Assembly (NCBI GenBank): GCA_011526085.1 | Contig: WYBC01000035.1 | Coordinates: 114,967 to 178,966, forward strand | Source: Lysobacter sp. | GTDB lineage: Bacteria > Pseudomonadota > Gammaproteobacteria > Xanthomonadales > Xanthomonadaceae | DNA: 64,000 bases | Direction: 5' to 3' | Shown here: piece after piece, positions 17,682 to 25,926 of the stretch | How positions within the stretch are numbered: the stretch's first letter is position 1 | Layout of the letters: each line of letters opens with the position of its first letter | Made by a program: the position numbers and the translations under genes | The notes under the pieces: generated by a model | Database searches by the model: none | What the model was told of the DNA's origin: nothing | Seen by the model: the letters and a program-made list of their open reading frames with translations, nothing else

Positions 17682-19217
17682 TTATTCGACCACGACCGGA
17701 ATCTTCCCGATCCTGGCCTGCCATTCGCGCGGCCCGGTCTTGTGCACCGATTCGCCGGTGGAATCCACGGCCACGGTGACCGGCATGTCCTCGACGGTGA
17801 ATTCGTAGATCGCTTCCATGCCGAGATCGGCGAAGCCCACGACCTTCGAGGCCTTGATCGCCTTCGACACCAGATACGCGGCGCCGCCGACAGCCATCAG
17901 ATAGACCGATTGGTGCCTGCGGATCGCATCGATGGCGACCGGGCCGCGTTCGGCCTTGCCGACCATGCCCAGCAGACCGGTCTGCGCCAGGACCTGCTCG
18001 GTGAATTTGTCCATGCGCGTGGCCGTGGTCGGACCGGCGGGACCGACGACTTCGTCGCGCACCGGATCGACCGGGCCGACGTAATAGATGAAGCGCCCCT
18101 TGAAATCGACCGGCAGCGGCTCGCCCTTGTCGAGCATGTCGACCATGCGCTTGTGCGCGGCGTCGCGCCCGGTCAGCAACTTGCCGTTGAGCAGCAGCAC
18201 TTCGCCGGGTTTCCAGTTCGCGACATCCTCGGGCGTCACGGTGTCGAGGTTCACGCGGCGACCCTTGCTGGCGTCGTAGGTGAGCTGCGGCCAGTCCGCG
18301 AGCGACGGCGGATCCAGCATCACCGGGCCGCTGCCGTCGAGGGTGAAATGCGCGTGGCGGGTCGCGGCGCAGTTCGGAATCATCGCCACCGGCAGATTGG
18401 CGGCGTGGGTCGGATAATCCTTGACCTTGATGTCGAGCACCGTGGTCAAACCGCCCAGCCCCTGCGCGCCGATGCCCAGCGCATTGACCTTCTCGTACAG
18501 TTCCAGCCGCAGTTCCTCGGCGCGATTGGACGCACCGCGGGCCTGCAGTTCGGTGATGTCGATGGGTTCCATCAGCGCTTCCTTCGCCAGCAGCATCGCC
18601 TTCTCGGCGGTACCGCCGATGCCGATGCCGAGCATGCCCGGCGGGCACCAGCCGGCACCCATCGTCGGCACGGTCTTCAGCACCCAGTCGACGATGGAAT
18701 CGGAAGGATTGAGCATCGCGAACTTCGACTTCGCCTCCGAGCCGCCGCCCTTCGCGGCCACGATCACGTCGACGGTGTTGCCGGGCACGATCTTCACGTT
18801 GACCACGCCGGGCGTGTTGTCCTTCGTGTTGGTGCGCTTGCCCGCCGGGTCGGCCAGCACGCTCGCGCGCAGCTTGTTGTCCGGATGGTTGTAGGCGCGG
18901 CGCACGCCTTCGTGGACCATGTCCTCGACGCCCATGGTGGCGTCGTCCCAGCGCACGTCCATCCCGACTTCGAGGAACACGGTGACGATGCCGGTGTCCT
19001 GGCAGATCGGACGGTGGCCTTCGGCGCACATCCGCGAGTTGATCAGGATCTGCGCGATGGCGTCCTTGGCGGCGGTGCTCTGCTCGCGTTCGTAAGCGGC
19101 GGCGAGACTCTGGATATAGTCGACCGGATGGTAGTAGCTGATGTACTGCAGGCCATCGGCGATCGACTGGATCAGGTCTTCCTGTCTGATCGAGACCGGA
19201 CGGCGGTCGGCGGGCAT
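17682..19217 (-). CDS. Class I fumarate hydratase (4Fe-4S)
   Basis: A 511-residue class I fumarase, interconverting fumarate and malate with an oxygen-labile 4Fe-4S cluster. The cluster cysteines are in RMCAEGHRPICQDTG, GWCPPGMLGIGIGG and IPNCAATRHAHF, and the C-terminal half has the KFTEQVLAQTGLLGMVGKAE segment of FumA/B-type enzymes. An upstream GTG start at 19256 would add 13 mostly Ala/Ser residues; the ATG at 19217, directly before the conserved SIRQEDLIQSIADGLQYISYY start, is preferred. Monocistronic; its substrate comes from the sdh operon product. Confidence 0.94.
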   Translation of the reverse strand: MPADRRPVSIRQEDLIQSIADGLQYISYYHPVDYIQSLAAAYEREQSTAAKDAIAQILINSRMCAEGHRPICQDTGIVTVFLEVGMDVRWDDATMGVEDMVHEGVRRAYNHPDNKLRASVLADPAGKRTNTKDNTPGVVNVKIVPGNTVDVIVAAKGGGSEAKSKFAMLNPSDSIVDWVLKTVPTMGAGWCPPGMLGIGIGGTAEKAMLLAKEALMEPIDITELQARGASNRAEELRLELYEKVNALGIGAQGLGGLTTVLDIKVKDYPTHAANLPVAMIPNCAATRHAHFTLDGSGPVMLDPPSLADWPQLTYDASKGRRVNLDTVTPEDVANWKPGEVLLLNGKLLTGRDAAHKRMVDMLDKGEPLPVDFKGRFIYYVGPVDPVRDEVVGPAGPTTATRMDKFTEQVLAQTGLLGMVGKAERGPVAIDAIRRHQSVYLMAVGGAAYLVSKAIKASKVVGFADLGMEAIYEFTVEDMPVTVAVDSTGESVHKTGPREWQARIGKIPVVVE

Positions 19218-19403
19218 GGCGGAGGCGCTGGCGGCGGAGGCATGGGCTGCGGACACGGGCGAAGACCGGGCGTGGCGTGTGGGGACGCGATTTTAGCGCG
19301 CCTTGCGCCATCGGGCGGAAAGTCGGGGGACGGGCCGGAGACGCTTGCGGTCGCCGCGAAACGGCAGAGAATGCCCGGACATCCATGCGCGGGAGGCGGG
19401 GCC

Positions 19404-19943
19404 ATGCTGAAGAAGATCCTGGTGTCATCGCTGATCGTGGTGTTGATCGCGATCGCGGGCGTACTGGGCTACGCGGCGACCAAGCCCGATACCTTCCGGG
19501 TCGAGCGCAGGACGACGATCGCCGCGCCGCCGGACAAGGTGTTCGCCATGATCGAGGACTTCCACCGCTGGGGCGAATGGTCGCCCTGGGAGCATCTCGA
19601 TCCGGCCATGACCCGCACCCACGGCGGCCCCCCCAGGGGCACCGGCGCGACCTATGCCTGGAGCGGCAACAGCGACGTCGGCCAGGGCAGGATGGAAATC
19701 GTCGAATCCGCCCCGCCCGGCAAGCTGGTGATCAAGCTCGATTTCATCGCGCCGTTCGAGGCCAACAACATCGCCGAGTTCACGCTCACGCCCACGTCGA
19801 CCGGCACCGAGGTGGTCTGGGCGATGCACGGCCCCAGCCCTTACGTCTCCAAGCTGATGGACACCGTCATGAGCATGGACAGGATGATCGGCAGGGATTT
19901 CGAAGCCGGTCTGGCGAAGATGAAGCGCGCCGCCGAAGGCTGA
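19404..19943 (+). CDS. SRPBCC (START/Bet v1-fold) family protein
   Basis: A 179-residue protein with an N-terminal membrane helix (ILVSSLIVVLIAIAGVLGYAA) and a START-like lipid or small-ligand domain: VERRTTIAAPPDKVFAMIEDFHRWGEWSPWEHLDPAM is the common SRPBCC opening, and GTEVVWAMHGPSPYVSKLM the usual end. Such proteins are membrane-tethered with the domain outside or inside depending on topology; function is unknown. GGGAGGCGGGG precedes the start. Divergent from the fumarase gene. Confidence 0.87.
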   Translation: MLKKILVSSLIVVLIAIAGVLGYAATKPDTFRVERRTTIAAPPDKVFAMIEDFHRWGEWSPWEHLDPAMTRTHGGPPRGTGATYAWSGNSDVGQGRMEIVESAPPGKLVIKLDFIAPFEANNIAEFTLTPTSTGTEVVWAMHGPSPYVSKLMDTVMSMDRMIGRDFEAGLAKMKRAAEG

Positions 19944-20013
19944 GGCCGCCTCGCGACCCGGCCGCCGGCTCGACATGCCGGTGGCCGAGCGGGCCGAACG
20001 GAACCAACGGATC

Positions 20014-20059
20014 GGAACAAACTGATCGGAACCGGCAGATCAGGACAAACTGATCGGAA
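20014..20059. repeat. Two copies of a 17-bp motif upstream of the GNAT gene
   Basis: CAAACTGATCGGAA occurs at 20018-20031 and 20046-20059, 28 bp apart, with partial further copies of GATCGGAA nearby. It lies about 60-100 bp before the GNAT start at 20121. Could be a regulator site or simple slippage-derived repeat. Confidence 0.4.
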
Positions 20060-20120
20060 TCAGAAAACCGCCTCTTGCTGCGGCGCACAATTCCGGACAC
20101 CCACATGCCGGAGTCGTTCC

Positions 20121-20684
20121 ATGAGCCACGTCCAGCCCAGCGCCCTGCCCGCCGCCGATGCCGCGGACCATTTCCTGCCCTACACCGTCGAAACCCTGGC
20201 GGACCAGCGCAAGGTGCTGATCCGGCCGATGAATCCGGGCGATGCCGATGCGGAACGCGATTTCATCACCGCGCTGTCGCCGCAGTCCCGGCGTTATCGC
20301 TTCCAGGAGCAGATCCGCGAACCCAGTCCGGAGATGGTCGCCAGACTGGTCGATGTCGATCACGTCAACGACGAGGCGTTCGTGGCCTTGTCCGAGGACA
20401 GCGAATTCAAGACGATCGTCGGCGTTTCCCGCTATGCGGTGAGCACCGATCCGCTGGTGTGCGAAATCGCGGTGACCGTGCGCGACGACTGGCAGGGCCG
20501 CGGGCTGGGCACCGTGCTCATGCATCGGCTGATCGACGCCGCACGCGAACGCGGGATCAAGCGCATGGTGTCGCTGGATTTCGCCGAAAACCGGGAAATG
20601 GCGCATCTCGCGCATCATCTGGGCTTCACGACCGAAAGCGACCCCGACGATCGTGCGCAGGTGGTGCACACCCTCGCGCTGTAA
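20121..20684 (+). CDS. GNAT family N-acetyltransferase
   Basis: A 187-residue acetyltransferase. RKVLIRPMNPGDADAERDFI opens the domain, EIAVTVRDDWQGRGLGTVLMHRL contains the acetyl-CoA loop QGRGLG, and FAENREMAHLAHHLGFTTE is the usual C-terminal motif. The FITALSPQSRRYRF stretch is like the GNAT domain found at the end of Pat-type protein acetyltransferases, but no ADP-forming acyl-CoA synthetase domain is present. Cytosolic; acceptor unknown. Confidence 0.9.
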   Translation: MSHVQPSALPAADAADHFLPYTVETLADQRKVLIRPMNPGDADAERDFITALSPQSRRYRFQEQIREPSPEMVARLVDVDHVNDEAFVALSEDSEFKTIVGVSRYAVSTDPLVCEIAVTVRDDWQGRGLGTVLMHRLIDAARERGIKRMVSLDFAENREMAHLAHHLGFTTESDPDDRAQVVHTLAL

Positions 20685-20740
20685 CCGCGGTCGATCCCCG
20701 CTGGCGCCGCCGGTGGAAGATCCGGCGACCGCCGCGCATG

Positions 20741-20770
20741 CGAAGGCCCGCGGCTGCGCCCGGGCCTTCG
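20741..20770 (+). terminator. Hairpin terminator after the GNAT gene
   Basis: Perfect 10-bp stem (20741-20750 with 20761-20770; CGAAGGCCCG) with a partly self-pairing 10-base loop, followed by ACATTTCT. About 55 bp after the GNAT stop. Confidence 0.65.
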
Positions 20771-20813
20771 ACATTTCTGAGCAGGATCAGAAACGGTGGC
20801 GCGCGCGCCCCGC

Positions 20814-20833
20814 TACAATTAGCGCCCGCTAAT
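20814..20833 (+). promoter_or_regulatory. Candidate -10 box and inverted repeat before the ferredoxin reductase gene
   Basis: TACAAT at 20814-20819 is a good -10 hexamer. It overlaps a perfect 7-bp inverted repeat ATTAGCG-CC-CGCTAAT (20818-20833), which could be an operator. Transcription would start about 25 bp before the gene at 20850. No good -35 is seen. Confidence 0.4.
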
Positions 20834-20849
20834 ACTCCAGACCCCCCGC

Positions 20850-21659
20850 ATGGCCTCCCCTTACGGCACGGAAACCGTCCTCGACGTCCGCCACTGGACC
20901 GACGCGTACTTCAGTTTCACCACCACCCGCGACGACGGTTTCCGTTTCGACAACGGACAATTCGTGATGATCGGGCTGGAGGTGCCGCAGGACGATGGCA
21001 GTACCAAACCGGTGATGCGCGCCTATTCCATCGCCAGCGCGAACTGGGAAGAGCAACTCGAATTCTTCAGCATCAAGGTCCCGAACGGGCCGCTGACCTC
21101 GCGCCTGCAGCACATCAAACCCGGCGACACCATCCTGATCGGCCGCAAGCCCACCGGCACGCTGCTGATTTCCGACGTGCATCCCGGGCGCAACCTCTAT
21201 CTGCTGTCCACCGGCACCGGCCTGGCGCCGTGGATGGCGGTGGTGAAGGACCCCGCGACCTACGAGCGTTTCGAGAAGATCGTCATCGTCCACGGCGTGC
21301 GCGGCGAACCCGACCTGGCCTACCGCGACTATATCGTCAACGAATTGCCGCGCCATGAATTCCTCGGCGAGGAGATCCGGGCCAAGCTGCTGTATTACCC
21401 GGCGGTGAGCCGCGAAGACTTCTACTGGCACGGCCGGCTGCGGCGCGGACGCATCACCGATCTGCTCGACAGCGGGCAGATGGCCGCCGACCTCGGGCTC
21501 GCGCCGCTGGACCCCGCGCACGACCGCGCGATGATCTGCGGCAGCCCGCAGATGCTCGCCGATTTCCGCCGCATCCTCGACGCCCGCGGCTTCACCGCGT
21601 CACCGCGGATCGGCACCGCCGGGGAATACGTGTTCGAGCGCGCCTTCGTCGAGAAGTGA
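20850..21659 (+). CDS. fpr: Ferredoxin-NADP reductase
   Basis: A 269-residue FAD enzyme of the bacterial Fpr class, moving electrons between NADPH and ferredoxin or flavodoxin. MRAYSIAS is the FAD-binding motif, GRKPTGTLLISD the second FAD contact, LLSTGTGLAPWMAV the NADP site, and MICGSPQMLADFRRIL with the C-terminal VFERAFVEK is typical of the short Fpr subfamily. Cytosolic. It can supply reduced ferredoxin for Fe-S assembly and oxidative-stress responses. The lipoprotein hydrolase gene follows after 85 bp. Confidence 0.94.
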   Translation: MASPYGTETVLDVRHWTDAYFSFTTTRDDGFRFDNGQFVMIGLEVPQDDGSTKPVMRAYSIASANWEEQLEFFSIKVPNGPLTSRLQHIKPGDTILIGRKPTGTLLISDVHPGRNLYLLSTGTGLAPWMAVVKDPATYERFEKIVIVHGVRGEPDLAYRDYIVNELPRHEFLGEEIRAKLLYYPAVSREDFYWHGRLRRGRITDLLDSGQMAADLGLAPLDPAHDRAMICGSPQMLADFRRILDARGFTASPRIGTAGEYVFERAFVEK

Positions 21660-21744
21660 CGCCCCCGCCGGCGCGCTCGCCGACGCACTGCATCCGGGCA
21701 TCGGCCCGGTGCGTATGCTGGATTCGCCCCGCCCGGAGACCGCC

Positions 21745-22491
21745 ATGCGCCTCGTCGTCCTGCTCGCCAGTCTGCTCGCCGTTGCCGGCTGCCTCCCCAT
21801 CCGCGACGCGGACCGGCCCATCGCGAGCCATCTGGTCCGTTCGCAACAGGCCGCGACGCGCCTGGTGGTGGTGCTGCCCGGGCGCGCCGACGACCTCGAC
21901 GCCTTGCGCGACAGCGGCATGGCCGAGGCGATCCAGGGCGCATGGCCCGATGCCGACGTGCTGCTGGCCGAGCTGACCCTGAGCTACTACATGCAGGGAC
22001 GCGCTCCGGAACGCCTGCATTCGGAAGTCGTCGCCCCGGCGCGCGAACGCGGCGGTTATCGCGAAGTCTGGCTGGTCGGCGCCTCGATGGGCGGCATGGG
22101 CGTGCTGCTCTACGACCGCCTGCACCCGGGCGAGATGGACGGACTGGTGCTGCTGGCGCCATACCTCGGCGACCGCGGGCTGTTGCGCGACATCGGCGAC
22201 GCCGGCGGCATCGCGCGATGGGATGCGGGCCCGAAGCAGGACGTGAACGCGGACACCTGGCAACGCGAGATCTGGCGCCACATCCAGGGCTGGTCGCGGA
22301 ATCCGCGGCAGGCCGATCGGGTCTGGCTGGCCTATGGCGACCGCGACCGCCTGCGCGATGCCATGCCGCTGCTGATCCCGGCCCTGCCGAAGGATCAGGT
22401 GCTGGTGCGCGAAGGCGGACATGCGTGGACGGTGTGGTCGCCGGCGATCGGCGAGGTGCTGCGCCGCGCGGACGCGAAACGCGGACGATGA
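21745..22491 (+). CDS. Alpha/beta hydrolase lipoprotein
   Basis: A 248-residue protein with a lipoprotein signal (LLAVAGC, C16) and an alpha/beta-hydrolase fold: LVVVLPGRADD, nucleophile elbow GASMGGMG (about residues 114-121), LAPYLGDRG, an acid in AYGDRDRL, and a catalytic-type histidine in REGGHAWTVW. Likely anchored in the envelope as an esterase. The ATG at 21745 has GGAGACC upstream; an in-frame start 36 bp earlier would spoil the signal peptide. Substrate unknown. Confidence 0.85.
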   Translation: MRLVVLLASLLAVAGCLPIRDADRPIASHLVRSQQAATRLVVVLPGRADDLDALRDSGMAEAIQGAWPDADVLLAELTLSYYMQGRAPERLHSEVVAPARERGGYREVWLVGASMGGMGVLLYDRLHPGEMDGLVLLAPYLGDRGLLRDIGDAGGIARWDAGPKQDVNADTWQREIWRHIQGWSRNPRQADRVWLAYGDRDRLRDAMPLLIPALPKDQVLVREGGHAWTVWSPAIGEVLRRADAKRGR

Positions 22492-22518
22492 TGTCGTCGG
22501 CCCCGCGGCCGGACCGGA

Positions 22519-22920
22519 CTATTCGCCGTAGTGCAGCCAGATGCGGGCGCGGGCTTCGTTGTCGAACACGCGGCATTCGTAACCGTGTTCGCGACCGATG
22601 ATCTCGCCCACTTCCATCCGGCTGATCGCGGTGCCGCGGGCGTCGACATAGGCCATCCGCACCGTCGCGAAGCCCTGCCCTTCCATCGCACCCACCAGCT
22701 TGCGCAACTGGTCCTCGGGCGGCACCACGCCGTGGGTGTGATCGATCACGAGGATGCTGTGCAGCCCGGTGCGCCGCAGCTCCGCGGCGATGCGCAGGAA
22801 CATGGCGATCAACGCATCGAGCGTGTCGATGCGGCCGGTGACGTTGGCCACCAGGCCGCTGCTTTCGGTTTCGAGGCGAAGGTCGAAACCGGGATGGTCG
22901 AGACCGGAACCGGGCGTCAT
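22519..22920 (-). CDS. Conserved protein of unknown function (STAS/SpoIIAA-like layout)
   Basis: A 133-residue cytosolic protein with alternating strands and helices (SILVIDHTHGVVPPEDQL, ATVRMAYVDARGTAISRMEV, YECRVFDNEARARIWL). The last segment resembles the end of SpoIIAA/STAS-like proteins in which a modified residue sits before an ARIWL-type helix. It lies 11 bp after the glutathione peroxidase stop, so the two likely share a transcript. Function unknown. Confidence 0.7.
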   Translation of the reverse strand: MTPGSGLDHPGFDLRLETESSGLVANVTGRIDTLDALIAMFLRIAAELRRTGLHSILVIDHTHGVVPPEDQLRKLVGAMEGQGFATVRMAYVDARGTAISRMEVGEIIGREHGYECRVFDNEARARIWLHYGE

Positions 22921-22931
22921 CCGTCGCTCGA

Positions 22932-23414
22932 TCAGCCCAGCGCGGCCTCGATGTCCTTCGCGATCGATTCCGGCGTGTCGGTGGGCGCGTAGCGCTTGAT
23001 CACCCTGCCGTCGCGGCCGACCAGGAACTTGCTGAAATTCCATTTGATGGCGCCGATCCCGAGCAGCCCGCTCTTCTCCTCCTTGAGCCATTTCCACAGC
23101 GGATGCGCGTTGGCGCCGTTGACGTCGATCTTCGAGAACATCGGGAAATCGACATCGTAGGTGAGCGAGCAGAAATTCATGATCTCCGCTTCGTTGCCCG
23201 GCTCCTGATGACCGAACTGGTCGCAGGGGAAGCCCATCACCACCAGCCCGCGGTCGCGGTATTTCTCCCACAGCGCCTGCAGACCGGTGTACTGCGGCGT
23301 GAAGCCGCACTTGGAGGCCACGTTCACCACCAGCAGGACCTTGCCCTCGTAGTCGGTGAGCGATTTGTCGTGGCCGTCGATGTCGATGGCGGAGAAATCG
23401 TACGCGGTCGTCAT
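22932..23414 (-). CDS. Glutathione peroxidase (thiol peroxidase type)
   Basis: A 160-residue peroxidase. The catalytic cysteine is C36 in NVASKCGFTPQY (cysteine, not selenocysteine), with glutamine Q70 in FPCDQFGHQEPG and the tryptophan-asparagine pair in IKWNFSKFLV completing the tetrad. It reduces hydroperoxides using glutathione or, commonly in bacteria, thioredoxin. CAGGAG precedes the start. No signal peptide, so cytosolic. Confidence 0.95.
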   Translation of the reverse strand: MTTAYDFSAIDIDGHDKSLTDYEGKVLLVVNVASKCGFTPQYTGLQALWEKYRDRGLVVMGFPCDQFGHQEPGNEAEIMNFCSLTYDVDFPMFSKIDVNGANAHPLWKWLKEEKSGLLGIGAIKWNFSKFLVGRDGRVIKRYAPTDTPESIAKDIEAALG

Positions 23415-23484
23415 GCGGGGACTCCTGTCGGGTCACGGAAAGAGAGCCAGTCTAGCAGGGGCATCCTGCCGACCGTCTCCGCGA

Positions 23485-25536
23485 TCATGGCGATGCCGCC
23501 GGCGCCTGCGCCTTGACCGGCGTCGCGAACGGCTGGATGCCGAAGGCCTCGTAGATGTCGGCGGGGTAATAGGCGTTGCCGTTCTTGATCACCAGCGCGA
23601 CCTTGCGGATGTCGGCGATGTCGCGGGTCGGGTCGCCGTCCACCAGCACCAGGTCGGCGCGCTTGCCGACGGCGATCGAACCGCGTTCGCCGAGGGTCCG
23701 CGAGTATTTCGCGCCGTTCCAGGTCGCGACCTGCAGCGCCTGCGCGGGCGTGAGCCCCGCCTTCACGTACAGCTCCAGCTCGCGCTGCAGCGTGAAGCCC
23801 GGGGTGCCGTCGGTGCCGGCGAGGATCGGCACGCCGGCGCGGTACATGCGGCCGACGAATTCCACCATCTTGTCGTAGGAGCGGTTGTAGCGCGCCGCGG
23901 TCTCGTCGTCGGGGATGTCGAACTCCGCCATCTTCAGGCCGCGCTGCACGTCCGGCGGCATGTGCGCCGCGACCGCGGCGTAGGCCTGCGAGGTTTCGCC
24001 GGCGCGCTGGCGGATGAAATCGAAGGTGGCGACGGTCGGGTCGACCGCGATCTGGTCCTTGGCCAGCCGCGCGATGAAGTCCTGCACCGGCTTCGCGTTG
24101 AAGTCCATGTCGGCGATGCGCCTGGCCGGCAGATAGAAACGCTCCAGCGTGCGGGTGTCGGTGGTGTCGTCGACCAGGAAGTTCAGCAGCACCTGGTTGA
24201 TGTGCTGGATCTCGTCGTACCCGGCGTCGAGCGCATCCTGCGCGCGCAGGAACACGGGGATATGGCCGCTGACGCGCAGATCGCGGCTGTGCGCGTACGA
24301 CACCGTCTCGCGCAGGATGTCCTTCGGGAACGAGTTGTAGATCTTGATCTGCGGATAACCGTTCGCCGCGTACCAGTCGATCGCGCGCCTGGCGCCGGCG
24401 AGGTCGGAGACCACGAAACCGTTGCGCGCAGACATCGGGCTTTCGCCTTCCAGGAAACCCGCCGCGACGATCGACGGCGACAGCACGCGGTTCTCGCGCT
24501 CGTCGGCCATCAGCGTCTGCAGGGTCGCGTTGTCGTTGCCCATGTCGCGCACGGTGGTGACGCCCGCGGCCAGATGCAGACCGCCCTGCCACGCACCCAT
24601 GTGGCCGTGCATGTCGAACAGGCCGGGCAGCAGCACGCGCCCGCCGGCATCGACGACGTGATCGACGGCCGCGCGCTCTTCGTTGGCGCCGGAAATCGAA
24701 ACGATGCGGCCGTTGCGGATCAGCAGGTCCGAAGCGGCCCCGAGCGTCGCGCTCTCGCTGTCGAACACCCGCGCGTTGCGGATCAGCGTGGTGCCGGACA
24801 GCGCATGCGACAGGCGACGCTGCAGATCGGACAGCGCGTCGGTTTCGGCCTGCTTCTGCAGCGCTTCCAGGCGGCCGGCATTCTCCTGCCAGCCCTCCTC
24901 GATCATCTGCATCCAGCCGGGCACGATCTGCGCGAACAACTGCGGCCGCTCGCCGTCGGTGGTCCACAGGAAGAACGGCGTGAATCCGACGCCGGTCACC
25001 TGCATCAGACGGACGCTGCGCTTCTCGGCGCCCTTGGCCACTTCGGCCCGGGCCACGGCACGCATGCTCAGGGTGCCGCTCGGAATCAGCGGCAGCTTGC
25101 CGTCGGGGCGACGTGCGAGCGCGGCCAGCGCATCGGCGGCGCTCTGCGCAGTGCCGCCCAGCGACCAGTAGGAAGCACCGGGCGTCGCGGGCTGTTCGCC
25201 GGACTCCGCCGTGGATGTCCACGACGCGATGCCGTTCTCGATCCTGAACTGTTCGTCCACCGGCGCGCCGAACGTGGAGCTGCCCTTGACCGAATAGCGC
25301 GCGAAGGTGCCATCGGCGGCGAGCGTGTATTCCTCCTTGAGCTCGGGCCCGCGGCCGTTGTCCTTGAAGAGGTAGTCGACGCGGGTGACGCCGTCGTCGC
25401 CGCGCTCCACGATCTGGTGACCGGCCTGCTTGCCGTTGTCGACCAGGACGACGTAACGCAGCGTTTCGGCCGACTCCGCCACGCAGGGCGCGAGCGTCAG
25501 GGCCAACAGCATGCCGAGGAAACCATTGCGATTCAT
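23485..25536 (-). CDS. Secreted amidohydrolase family protein
   Basis: A 683-residue protein with a signal peptide (GFLGMLLALTLAPCVAESA). Residues about 25-260 are a beta-rich N-terminal domain without a name I recognise; the C-terminal part is an imidazolonepropionase/prolidase-like amidohydrolase: LPGLFDMHGHMGAW (HxH metal pair), VSGHIPV, YDEIQHINQ (metal histidines) and ILAGTDGTPGFTLQREL (catalytic aspartate). Relatives cleave cyclic amides or dipeptides in the periplasm. The start at 25536 has GGGAGAGG upstream. Confidence 0.9.
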   Translation of the reverse strand: MNRNGFLGMLLALTLAPCVAESAETLRYVVLVDNGKQAGHQIVERGDDGVTRVDYLFKDNGRGPELKEEYTLAADGTFARYSVKGSSTFGAPVDEQFRIENGIASWTSTAESGEQPATPGASYWSLGGTAQSAADALAALARRPDGKLPLIPSGTLSMRAVARAEVAKGAEKRSVRLMQVTGVGFTPFFLWTTDGERPQLFAQIVPGWMQMIEEGWQENAGRLEALQKQAETDALSDLQRRLSHALSGTTLIRNARVFDSESATLGAASDLLIRNGRIVSISGANEERAAVDHVVDAGGRVLLPGLFDMHGHMGAWQGGLHLAAGVTTVRDMGNDNATLQTLMADERENRVLSPSIVAAGFLEGESPMSARNGFVVSDLAGARRAIDWYAANGYPQIKIYNSFPKDILRETVSYAHSRDLRVSGHIPVFLRAQDALDAGYDEIQHINQVLLNFLVDDTTDTRTLERFYLPARRIADMDFNAKPVQDFIARLAKDQIAVDPTVATFDFIRQRAGETSQAYAAVAAHMPPDVQRGLKMAEFDIPDDETAARYNRSYDKMVEFVGRMYRAGVPILAGTDGTPGFTLQRELELYVKAGLTPAQALQVATWNGAKYSRTLGERGSIAVGKRADLVLVDGDPTRDIADIRKVALVIKNGNAYYPADIYEAFGIQPFATPVKAQAPAASP

Positions 25537-25926
25537 GAGCCTCTCCCGTCGGGAATGAAAAAACATGCCCCCTGTCGGCATGGCGGCGCGCTGCCGCGAG
25601 CCCTTCCGTGGACGGAGTCTAGAGCGTGCCATGTCCTTTTGACAGGCCGCGAAGGCCGTCCGCGGGCCCGAGCCAAGGCGCGCGCCGCGGCCAAGGCTGG
25701 GCCACGGAACCTTGTCTCGGCGCCACAGGCTGCGCAACGCGACCTGTCAAAAGGACATGACACGCTCTCGCAGGGGCCTCCCGGCAGGGCATGCCGCCCG
25801 TGGCGCCGGTGCGCGCACGACGCCCGCGCGGCACAATCGCCCATCTGACCACGATGCATGGGCTTGACCCTCACGCCGCGTCAGGCATGAGGATCGGATC
25901 CGCATCCACCACCATGGGAACCCGCC
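25537..25926. other. Intergenic region with an inverted-repeat element
   Basis: No credible gene in this 390-bp stretch. It holds the 148-bp element at 25621-25768 and then about 150 bp leading to the divergent MerR gene. Small frames here are made by the repeat itself. Confidence 0.6.
25621..25768. repeat. 148-bp element with 30-bp terminal inverted repeats
   Basis: Left arm 25621-25650 and right arm 25739-25768 match as inverted repeats over 30 bp with two differences. Both contain the conspicuous lower-GC block TGTCCTTTTGACAG or its complement. The interior (88 bp) is very GC-rich with short repeats of CCAAGGC and no coding capacity. A non-autonomous MITE-like unit or a large dispersed palindromic repeat are the best explanations. 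No target-site duplication was identified. Confidence 0.65.
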
